DNA of 39,910 nucleotides, taken from Chloroflexota bacterium. Lineage in GTDB: Bacteria > Chloroflexota > Dehalococcoidia > UBA2979. The position numbers and the translations under genes were made by a program. Shown piece by piece: positions 23,347 to 30,253 of the stretch. Positions within the stretch are counted from its first letter, which is position 1. Every line of letters begins with the position of its first letter. The DNA lies in the NCBI GenBank assembly GCA_027592645.1, contig JAQCKI010000004.1:1-39910 (forward strand), in the 5' to 3' direction. The notes under the pieces are model-generated. The model was given only the letters and a program-made list of their open reading frames with translations, ran no database searches and was not told the DNA's origin.

Positions 23347-24270
23347 CTACTCGACAGGTCGGGGGGCGGGAGCGGCCTCCACCTCGCGCATCACGCGCTC
23401 GGCTTCGCTCATGTCCTCTTCGTCGCTTGGCGTCATGCGGCGGATCAGTTCCAGGGCGCGCTCGTCCATGTAGAAGGACTCGGCGGCCGTGGGGAACGCA
23501 CCGGCCTGTACCTGCTCGCGGTACTCGGTCAGGGCGGCCTTGATCTGCTCGCCGACCTCGGCGAAGCGGCGCGCGTGCTTTGGCTTCAGGTCGTCGTACA
23601 GACCCAGAATGTCGTGCCACACCTGCACCTGCCCGCTGCAGAACGGCCCGGCGCCGATGCCAATGGTGGGTACCTTCACGCGCTGGGTGATCATGTGGGC
23701 GAGGGCGGTCGGCACGAGTTCCAGCACGATGGCGTACGCACCGGCCTCGGCCAGCGCGGCGGCGTCGGTGATCAGGTGGACTGCGTCGCGCGGGGTCTTG
23801 CCCTGCACGCGGAAGCCGCCGAACTGGTTCACGGACTGTGGGGTCAGGCCTACGTGGCCCATCACCGGGATACCAGCCTCCACCAGCTTGTGGACGGTCT
23901 CAGCGGAGCGCTGACCGCCCTCCAGCTTGACCGACGAACAACCGGTCTCCTTCATCAGGCGCGTCGCGTTGTGCAGCGCCTGCTGCCATCCCTCCTGGTA
24001 GGAGCCAAAGGGCATGTCGACCACTACGTGGGCGCGCTTGGCGCCACGAACCACGGCGCGGCCGTGGTGGATCATGTCTTCCATCGTGACGGGAAGGGTT
24101 GAGTCGTAGCCGAGGATGACCATCCCCAGCGTGTCACCGACCAGGATCAGGTCGATGCCGGACTCGTCCGCCAGCTTGGCGGTCGGGTAGTCGTACGCGG
24201 TCACCATCGTGATGGGCTTGCCCTGCTCGCGCATCGCTTGCAGGTCCAGCACAGTTACGGGCTTTGCCAT
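23347..24270 (-). CDS. panB: 3-methyl-2-oxobutanoate hydroxymethyltransferase
   Basis: This enzyme makes ketopantoate from 2-oxoisovalerate and methylene-tetrahydrofolate, the first committed step of pantothenate synthesis. The 307-residue product has ITMVTAYDYPTAKLADESGID, the metal-binding VGDTLGMVILGYDSTLPVT, DMPFGSY, VKLEGG, MGHVGLTPQSVNQFGGFRVQG and GIGAG segments. The acidic/proline-rich C-terminal tail (from about 275) is longer than usual. The ATG has CGGAG 7 nt upstream. A leader of about 108 nt with a hairpin separates it from its promoter. Confidence 0.96.
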   Translation of the reverse strand: MAKPVTVLDLQAMREQGKPITMVTAYDYPTAKLADESGIDLILVGDTLGMVILGYDSTLPVTMEDMIHHGRAVVRGAKRAHVVVDMPFGSYQEGWQQALHNATRLMKETGCSSVKLEGGQRSAETVHKLVEAGIPVMGHVGLTPQSVNQFGGFRVQGKTPRDAVHLITDAAALAEAGAYAIVLELVPTALAHMITQRVKVPTIGIGAGPFCSGQVQVWHDILGLYDDLKPKHARRFAEVGEQIKAALTEYREQVQAGAFPTAAESFYMDERALELIRRMTPSDEEDMSEAERVMREVEAAPAPRPVE

Positions 24271-24294
24271 GGATTGCTCCGTCTCGGTCTTTCG

Positions 24295-24332
24295 GATCCA
24301 AGCGGAATGGGAACGAAGCCCTGAGTTGGATC
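24295..24332 (-). promoter_or_regulatory. Hairpin in the panB 5' leader
   Basis: In the leader a perfect 7-bp stem (24326-24332 with 24295-24301, GATCCAA/TTGGATC) encloses a shorter GGG/CCC stem (24309-24311 with 24319-24321). It ends 25 nt before the panB ATG. Known pan-motif RNAs occur ahead of pantothenate genes in several phyla, but I could not match this hairpin to that motif by eye. Confidence 0.35.
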
Positions 24333-24384
24333 TCGGTACTGCCTCACCGCCACGACGGGTCGATGGGCTCTCCCTGTTAACCCG

Positions 24385-24412
24385 AGTATATGGTTTGGGC
24401 AGGGCGCGTCAA
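24385..24412 (-). promoter_or_regulatory. Promoter of the panB-panC operon
   Basis: On the minus strand TTGACG (24407-24412) is followed after 16 bp by TATACT (24385-24390). Both boxes match the housekeeping consensus in five of six positions. The -35 overlaps the stop codon of the upstream peptidase gene. The start site would be near 24378, giving a leader of about 108 nt. Confidence 0.7.
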
Positions 24413-25419
24413 CGTAATATCCGCCGTTGGCGTCGATGCTTCCGTGCAGCATCAGCAACCGCCGGAATGCCCGCCAGCGAGGTCGCCGAGCGCACCCCGG
24501 CGAGCACCGCCCGCTCCACCGCGCGCGTCGCCATCGCCTCAATCGGGCCGACCTCGTCGTCGGCGATCTCGAGGCTGCCGGTCGCCAGCGCGAAGATGAC
24601 ATCGCCATCGGTGCGGGTGTGGACCGGCCAGATCGTGCGGGCAAAGCCATCGTGGGCCACGGTCGCCATGCGGTTCACCTGGGTCTTGGTCAGGCGCGCG
24701 TTCGTCGCCACGACCGCGAGCGTGGTGTTGCGCCCCGCCTCCTCCGTCCGGCGGCGGCCCCGGCCAGTGCGCAGGAGCGCGTCCATGTCCGACATGCCGC
24801 CTCGGTCGTCGCGCGGCGCGGCCACCACCTCGCCGGTGCGGGGGTCCCGAATGCTGCCGACCGCGTTGACGGCGGCGATCGCGGCGACAATCACGCCGGT
24901 GTCCAGGAGCTCGCTCGCGGTGCCCAGGCCGCCCTTCCAGTTGCGCCCCGGGCCGCCCATCTTGGCGACCGTGGCACCGGTGCCGGCGCCGACGCTGCCC
25001 TGCTCCACACGACCGCCCGAGGCCCGTGCGGCTGCCCTTCGCCCGGCCTCCGCGTCTGGCCACGAGGGCTTCCCGACGGCGAGGTCGAACAGGATCGCGG
25101 AGGGCACGATGGGTACGTGGAGTTCACCCATTGGGAAGCCGACCCCGCGCTCGGAGAGGTAGCGCATCACGCCCGTCGCGGCCTCCAGCCCGAAGGCGGA
25201 GCCGCCGGACAGGACGATCGCGTGGACGTGCTCGACGAGGTTGCCAGGGCGCAACAGGTCTGTCTCGCGCGTGCCGGGGGCGGCCCCACGCACATCGACG
25301 CCCCCGACGGTGTTCGGTGGGCAGAGGATCACGGTGCAGCCGGTGGCGGCGCGGCGGTTGGTCCAGTGACCAACGCGGATGCCAGGGATGTCGGTGATTG
25401 CGTCGCGCAGGTCGGGCAT
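24409..25419 (-). CDS. P1/S58-family N-terminal-nucleophile hydrolase (NylC/DmpA-like)
   Basis: The 336-residue product belongs to the self-cleaving P1 (S58) family, which includes D-aminopeptidase DmpA and nylon-oligomer hydrolase NylC. It starts LRDAITDIPGIRVGHWT and has VLSGGSAFGLEAATG. The processing site is NTTLAVVATNARL, with cleavage expected between Asn231 and Thr232, leaving Thr as nucleophile as in NylC; DmpA uses Ser. Lys153, Asn185, Asp271 and Asp273 fall at spacings close to NylC active-site residues. The natural substrate (peptide, beta-peptide or amide) is unknown. I chose the ATG at 25419; longer frames run into the hydrolase gene upstream, whose stop is 13 nt away. Confidence 0.85.
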   Translation of the reverse strand: MPDLRDAITDIPGIRVGHWTNRRAATGCTVILCPPNTVGGVDVRGAAPGTRETDLLRPGNLVEHVHAIVLSGGSAFGLEAATGVMRYLSERGVGFPMGELHVPIVPSAILFDLAVGKPSWPDAEAGRRAAARASGGRVEQGSVGAGTGATVAKMGGPGRNWKGGLGTASELLDTGVIVAAIAAVNAVGSIRDPRTGEVVAAPRDDRGGMSDMDALLRTGRGRRRTEEAGRNTTLAVVATNARLTKTQVNRMATVAHDGFARTIWPVHTRTDGDVIFALATGSLEIADDEVGPIEAMATRAVERAVLAGVRSATSLAGIPAVADAARKHRRQRRILR

Positions 25420-25432
25420 TGGCCCGGGCGCG

Positions 25433-26383
25433 CTAGCCCGCGGCCTGCGCGGTGGCGGTGTAAGAGGCCGGCCGTGCCGGGACCAGTTCGTCCACGAATT
25501 GGACGCAGCGGCGGACATACTGCTCGGGCGCATGCCGGAAGGCGTCGCCGTGGCCCATCAGGTCGCTCACGATCCAGACGCGTACGCGCGGGTCGAGCGA
25601 GGCGGCGGCCAGGTTCAGCGTGTGGGCCGGCGGGACTTCCGGGTCACCCTCGTTGTGGATGAACAGCACCGGCATCGTGACGCGCTCGATGGCGCGAATC
25701 GGCTGCACGGCGTCCATGTCGGCGCGGAAGAGGCGGCGCGTGAAGAAGGAGGCGAGTGCAAACACCGGGCCCGGCACGCGGCGGTACTGGTGGCGCATGT
25801 ACTGGCGCATGGCGACGAACGGCGAGTCGGCGATGACGCCAGTGACATCGGTGCCCTGCGCAGCCGCCTCCAGCGTCAGCGCGGCGCCGAAGCCGAAGCC
25901 GTGCAGGAAGATCGGCGTGGTGCCGGTGCGGCGACGGGCGTACGCCACGGCCGCCTGCACATCGAGGCGTTCCTCACGGCCGAGCGTGTCGCGCTTGCCA
26001 CCGGACTCGCCGTGGCCGCGCAGGTCGAAGGCGAAGACGGAGAAGCCTCGGCGGATGTAGTCGCGCTGGAGGGCCAACATGTCGCGATTGCGACCGGTGC
26101 GGGTGCAGCCGAGGTCGTGTACCAGCACCACCGTGGCGCGCGCGCCGGGCGAATCCAGGAACCAGCCGCGGAGCGTGAGTCGGTCAGAGGTGAGGAACTG
26201 GATCTCCTCGTAGCGGAGTCCCAGGTCGGCAGGTGTGCCCTGCACACGTACGCGCCGGGAGCGCGTAATGGCGTCCGCCAGGAAGATCGCGGCAATCGCC
26301 GTGGAGAGCATCACGCAGGCCACGGCGCCGAGCGCCATCCATGTCAACATGGTGAAGGTTCGCTTCCCCCGCACGCCGGGCAT
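25433..26383 (-). CDS. Membrane-anchored alpha/beta-hydrolase-fold protein without nucleophile serine
   Basis: The 316-residue product has one N-terminal membrane helix (about 12-37), so the hydrolase domain probably faces outside. The fold shows VVLVHDLGCTRTGRNRD, FAFDLRGHGESGG, a nucleophile-elbow region FLHGFGFGAALTL, and ADSPF, with the likely Asp247 (HNEGDPEVPP) and His278 (MGHGD). The elbow should read GxSxG, but residue 164 is Gly, encoded by GGC, giving GFGFG. It is therefore probably not a standard serine hydrolase. ATG 26383 is chosen; a TTG at 26437 would add 18 residues without a clear ribosome site. It is followed by the NylC-like gene after 13 nt. Confidence 0.8.
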   Translation of the reverse strand: MPGVRGKRTFTMLTWMALGAVACVMLSTAIAAIFLADAITRSRRVRVQGTPADLGLRYEEIQFLTSDRLTLRGWFLDSPGARATVVLVHDLGCTRTGRNRDMLALQRDYIRRGFSVFAFDLRGHGESGGKRDTLGREERLDVQAAVAYARRRTGTTPIFLHGFGFGAALTLEAAAQGTDVTGVIADSPFVAMRQYMRHQYRRVPGPVFALASFFTRRLFRADMDAVQPIRAIERVTMPVLFIHNEGDPEVPPAHTLNLAAASLDPRVRVWIVSDLMGHGDAFRHAPEQYVRRCVQFVDELVPARPASYTATAQAAG

Positions 26384-26477
26384 TGAGTTGCCTGACGAAG
26401 CTTGCGTACCGTAGCAACTGATGCAAGCGGGAGGCAATAGGGAAAGCGTTATGTATTGTCGTGTTAGTTAGGCAAAT

Positions 26478-26503
26478 CTGACGGCCATTTGGCCACCCGT
26501 CAG
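26478..26503 (-). terminator. Hairpin terminator of the polA-fpg operon
   Basis: CTGACGG (26478-26484) pairs perfectly with CCGTCAG (26497-26503), which contains the fpg stop codon. A second GGCC/GGCC pairing is possible in the loop. On the minus strand the stem is followed by ATTTGCC, a weak U-run. The next 70 bases are AT-rich and hold the upstream region of the hydrolase gene. Confidence 0.55.
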
Positions 26504-27324
26504 CGGCGCCGCTGGCACCACGGACAGGTGTGCGTCCCGCGTCCTCCGACGCGCGACTTCTCAATGATGGCGCCGCACCGTTCGCACGGCTGCCCCTCCC
26601 GTCTGAAGACGTGCACCCGGATGTGGTGCAACCCCTTGGCGCCGAGGCCATCGCGATAGTCGCTGAACGATGACCCCCGGTCGCCCAGCGACTGCTGCAG
26701 CGTTTCCAGCAGCGCAGCGTGCAGCGCGCGCACTTTCGGCTTCGAGACGCGCCCGCCGTGGGTCTCCGGGTGGATGCGGGCGATCCAGAGCGCCTCGTCC
26801 GCGTAGATGTTGCCCACGCCCGCCGCGACCCGCTGGTCCAACAGCAGCGCTTTCACCGGTGCCGTCCGGCCGCGCAGGCGCTGGGCGAGCCATACCGGGG
26901 AGAACGCCTCGCTGAGCGCGTCCGGGCCGGTGTGTGGCATCGCCTCGGCCGGATCGTGGACCAGGTGCCAGGTGCCAAACTTGCGCAGGTCGTTGAAGCG
27001 CAGCGTCCGCCCGTCATCGAGATCGATGCGGGCACGCTCGAATCGGTGCGGCGGGGCGTCGCCGGCGGCGATGTGGAGCGACCCGGTCATCCGCAGGTGC
27101 ACCACCCACGTGGTGGCGTCGTCCAGGTGCAGCAGCAGGTACTTCCCGTGCCGCCCGATGGACTCGACGCGCCGCCCCGCGAGCGCCTGTTCGAGCTCCC
27201 TCGGGGCGTGGGTCACGGCGAGGCGCTCCGCGCCGGCGTGAATCGTCACCCGCCGAATGCGCTGACCTACCAGCAACGGGGCGAGGTCGCGCCGGATCGT
27301 CTCGACTTCGGGGAGTTCGGGCAC
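26500..27324 (-). CDS. mutM: Formamidopyrimidine-DNA glycosylase
   Basis: This enzyme removes oxidised purines such as 8-oxoguanine and nicks the abasic site. The 274-residue product begins MPELPEVETIRRDL, so after Met removal Pro1 is the catalytic amine and Glu2 follows. It has the H2TH region (VAAGVGNIYADEALWIARIHPE) and the C-terminal zinc finger CERCG...CPWC. Length and motifs are standard. The GTG start lies 9 nt after the polA stop, so both repair genes are in one operon. Confidence 0.95.
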   Translation of the reverse strand: MPELPEVETIRRDLAPLLVGQRIRRVTIHAGAERLAVTHAPRELEQALAGRRVESIGRHGKYLLLHLDDATTWVVHLRMTGSLHIAAGDAPPHRFERARIDLDDGRTLRFNDLRKFGTWHLVHDPAEAMPHTGPDALSEAFSPVWLAQRLRGRTAPVKALLLDQRVAAGVGNIYADEALWIARIHPETHGGRVSKPKVRALHAALLETLQQSLGDRGSSFSDYRDGLGAKGLHHIRVHVFRREGQPCERCGAIIEKSRVGGRGTHTCPWCQRRR

Positions 27325-27333
27325 GCTTGGCCG

Positions 27334-30144
27334 CTACTCCATCTCGCCCCAGGACACGCCGACCTTCTCATCGAGGTCGAGCGGGACGGCCAGGTCGATG
27401 GAGGGCATGAGCCGCCGGGCGATCTCGCGCACGTCGTCCAGTTCGTCGCGCGGCGTCTCGAAGATCAGTTCGTCGTGCACCTGCAGCAGCATCCGCGCCA
27501 GCCCGCCCTTGCGGCGGTGCGCCTCCAGTTCGACATCGATGTTGTTCATGGCGATCTTGATGATGTCCGCCGCGGCGCCCTGGATCGGCATGTTTACCGC
27601 GACGCGCTCGGCGGCCTGCCGCACCACGTGGTTCCTGGAGCGCAGGTCGGGGATGTAGCGCCGGCGACCGGCCAGCGTCTCCGCATAGCCGCGCTCGCGC
27701 GCCTCCTCCACCACCTCGGTGCGCCACTCCTGGACGCGCGGGTACGCGCCGAAGTAGGCGGTGATGAACGCCTCCGCTTCGTCACGCGGGATGCCCTCGC
27801 GCGTCGCCATGCCAAAGGCGGTGAGGCCGTACAGCACGCCGAAGTTGAAGACCTTCGCGCGACGGCGATCCTCCGAGGTCACGGCGGACTCGGGCTTCTT
27901 GAAAACACTGGCGGCAGTAGCGGTGTGGATGTCCTTGCCTTCGCGGAAGGCCAGTCGCAGGCCCTCGTCGCCGCTGACGTGCGCCAGCACCCGCAGTTCG
28001 ATCTGCGAGTAGTCGATCGAGAGCAGCACCGGCGCCACGCCGCAGTCCCGCGCGACGAACGCGCGGCGCACCAGCTGGCCGATCTCGGTGCGGACGGGGA
28101 TGTTCTGCAGGTTCGGATCGTTGGAGGCGAGCCGGCCCGTGGCCGCCGTCACCTGCGAGAACACCGTGTGCACCCGCCCCGTCCGAGGGTTCACCTGCAG
28201 CGGCAGCGTGTCGATGTAGGTCGACTTGATCTTCGTCAATTCGCGCCAGTCGAGGATGGCATCGATCACCGGGTGCAGCGGGCGCAGCGGCTCCAGCGCG
28301 TCCGCGTCCGTGGTGAAGCCGGTCTTGGTCTTGCGGGTGTGGGGTAGTCCGAGTTCATCGAAGAGCAGTTTCGAGAGTTCCAGTGGGGAGCCGATCCTGA
28401 CCTCGTGCCCCACGGCGTCGTACACGGCGCGTTCCGCCGCCTTGATGCGATCGCCGAGCGTCCGGTCGATGCCGGCGAGGACACTGGTGTCCAGGGCGAC
28501 GCCGTAGTGCTCCATGCGTGCCAGCACGGGCACGTGCGGCAGGTCGATCTCCTTGAAGACACGCTCCAGTGCTGCCTCGGCCAGTTCCTCGCGCAGCGGT
28601 GCGACTGCGCTCGCCATCATGTCCGCGTTCGCTGCCGCGTACCGCGTCACGTCCTCGATCGGCGCACGCGAGAACGGGATCGCCTTGCTCGCATTCCCCA
28701 GGAACGACTTCGGGTCGATGGTCTCGCGGTGGAGGCGGGAGGAAGCGAGCCGCTGCAGCGTGATGTTGGAGTCGCCGGCCAGGTACGCGGCGATCTGCGT
28801 GTCGAAGTCGACCGAGGCCGGCCAGCAGCGCGGATCCGCCTCGGATAGCGCCAGCAGCGCAAACTTCGCATCGTGGCTGATGCGCTCGATCGCCGGGTCG
28901 GTCAGAAGCGGCACCAGCGCGTCCAGCACCGCCGTACGCGGCAACTGGCCGGGACCTGCGCCCGCGCCATCATCCAGCAGGCGCGGCTGCTCCTCGGACA
29001 CGTGGCCAAACGGGACGTACGCAGCCCGCCCCGGCTCCGGGCTGATCGCGATGCCGACGAGGCTGTCGCCCGCCTTCACCGGGTGATCGCTGTCCGCCAC
29101 GACGGAGAGTGCCATGCGCCCGCTGGCGCGCACCGCGGCGATGAGCGCATCCAGCCCGGCCTGCGTGGTGACGGTCTCGTAGGTGCCGTCCGGTTCCTCA
29201 GAAGGTGCAGCCTCGTCATCAACGAGGTCGGAGTCCGGGAGACGGCGGATCAGCGACCGGAACTCCAGTTCGTTGAACAGGTCCACCACCGCCTGCCGGT
29301 GGTAGTGCCGCACGATGGACGACTCCAGGTCCAGCGTCACATCGGGCACCTCGCGCACAATCGTCGCGAGTTCGCGCGAGAGGATGGCGTCGTTGACGCC
29401 GGCCTCCAGCGCCGCGCGCAGCCGCTTCGGCTCGACCTCCTCAATGCGATCGAGCATCACGTCCAGCGTGCCGAACTGCTCGATGAGCGCCTTCGCCCCC
29501 TTCTCGCCGATGCCCTTCACGCCGGGGATGTTGTCGGAGGTGTCACCCACCAGCGCCTTGTAGTCCACCATCCGCTCCGGCTCGAAGCCGAACCGGTCGA
29601 TGACGGTCTCTATGTCGTACATGATGTAGTCCTTCTGGTACGCGCGGTACATGTAGACCCGCACGCCCGGCTGGACCAGCTGCACCATGTCGTTGTCCAT
29701 GGTGACGATGACGACGGGGATGCCCTCTTCCTTCGCCTGCTGAGCCAGCGTGCCCAGCACGTCGTCCGCCTCGTACCCCATCTTCTCGACGAGCGGAATC
29801 TGGAAGGCCGCCAGCAGCTGGCGGACGCGCTCGAACTGCGGGATGAGGTCGTCGGGCGTCGCATCGCGGTGCGCCTTGTAGCGCTCGTCGCGCGCCTTGC
29901 GGAACGTCTCCTCGGAAGCGTCCCAGGCGGCGATGACGTGGGTGGGCTTCAACTCGTTGAGGACGGTGAGCAGGCTGTTGGCGTAGCCGAAGACGGCCGC
30001 CACCGGCTCCCCCGTCCGGCGCACGGTGAGCACGTCACGCAGCGCGAAGTAGGAGCGAAAGATGATGCCGTGCGAGTCGAGGATGACGAGCAGGGGCTCC
30101 TGCGCGGCCTCGGCGGCGGGGGCGGTCTCAGTGGTGCTGGTCAC
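27334..30144 (-). CDS. polA: DNA polymerase I
   Basis: This enzyme fills gaps and removes RNA primers in replication and repair. The 936-residue product has an N-terminal 5'-3' exonuclease (about 15-300, with YEADDVLGTLA, TMDNDMVQLV and GDTSDNIPGVKGIGEKGA), a central 3'-5' exonuclease-like domain, and a C-terminal polymerase with motif A DYSQIELR, motif B RRRAKVFNFGVLYG and motif C VHDEL. The DxE acids of the proofreading site are missing (MALSVVADSDHP), so proofreading is probably absent. I chose GTG 30144: upstream codons lack support, and TATACT (30151-30156) sits 6 nt before it, which fits a leaderless mRNA. It is divergent from the ABC exporter genes. Confidence 0.95.
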   Translation of the reverse strand: MTSTTETAPAAEAAQEPLLVILDSHGIIFRSYFALRDVLTVRRTGEPVAAVFGYANSLLTVLNELKPTHVIAAWDASEETFRKARDERYKAHRDATPDDLIPQFERVRQLLAAFQIPLVEKMGYEADDVLGTLAQQAKEEGIPVVIVTMDNDMVQLVQPGVRVYMYRAYQKDYIMYDIETVIDRFGFEPERMVDYKALVGDTSDNIPGVKGIGEKGAKALIEQFGTLDVMLDRIEEVEPKRLRAALEAGVNDAILSRELATIVREVPDVTLDLESSIVRHYHRQAVVDLFNELEFRSLIRRLPDSDLVDDEAAPSEEPDGTYETVTTQAGLDALIAAVRASGRMALSVVADSDHPVKAGDSLVGIAISPEPGRAAYVPFGHVSEEQPRLLDDGAGAGPGQLPRTAVLDALVPLLTDPAIERISHDAKFALLALSEADPRCWPASVDFDTQIAAYLAGDSNITLQRLASSRLHRETIDPKSFLGNASKAIPFSRAPIEDVTRYAAANADMMASAVAPLREELAEAALERVFKEIDLPHVPVLARMEHYGVALDTSVLAGIDRTLGDRIKAAERAVYDAVGHEVRIGSPLELSKLLFDELGLPHTRKTKTGFTTDADALEPLRPLHPVIDAILDWRELTKIKSTYIDTLPLQVNPRTGRVHTVFSQVTAATGRLASNDPNLQNIPVRTEIGQLVRRAFVARDCGVAPVLLSIDYSQIELRVLAHVSGDEGLRLAFREGKDIHTATAASVFKKPESAVTSEDRRRAKVFNFGVLYGLTAFGMATREGIPRDEAEAFITAYFGAYPRVQEWRTEVVEEARERGYAETLAGRRRYIPDLRSRNHVVRQAAERVAVNMPIQGAAADIIKIAMNNIDVELEAHRRKGGLARMLLQVHDELIFETPRDELDDVREIARRLMPSIDLAVPLDLDEKVGVSWGEME

Positions 30145-30150
30145 GGCCCG

Positions 30151-30156
30151 AGTATA
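30151..30156 (-). promoter_or_regulatory. -10 box of polA
   Basis: TATACT on the minus strand matches the -10 consensus in five of six positions and ends 6 nt before the chosen GTG. The transcript would start at or beside the start codon. No good -35 is seen. Confidence 0.5.
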
Positions 30157-30209
30157 GCCCGCGGCCCGCCCGTGCCCGACCGCCGGGCGGCATCCCACCC
30201 TTCCGCACG

Positions 30210-30246
30210 CTCCCGGGACACCCGGGAGGCGCATGGCACGTATCAT
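30210..30246 (+). promoter_or_regulatory. Promoter and operator-like repeat of the ABC exporter genes
   Basis: TATCAT (30241-30246) lies 7 nt before the ATG at 30254, implying a leaderless mRNA. A perfect inverted repeat, CTCCCGGG-ACA-CCCGGGAG (30210-30228), covers the place where a -35 should be. A dimeric protein binding there could repress or recruit polymerase. It also lies in the region upstream of the divergent polA promoter. Confidence 0.45.
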
Positions 30247-30253
30247 GCCGCGG

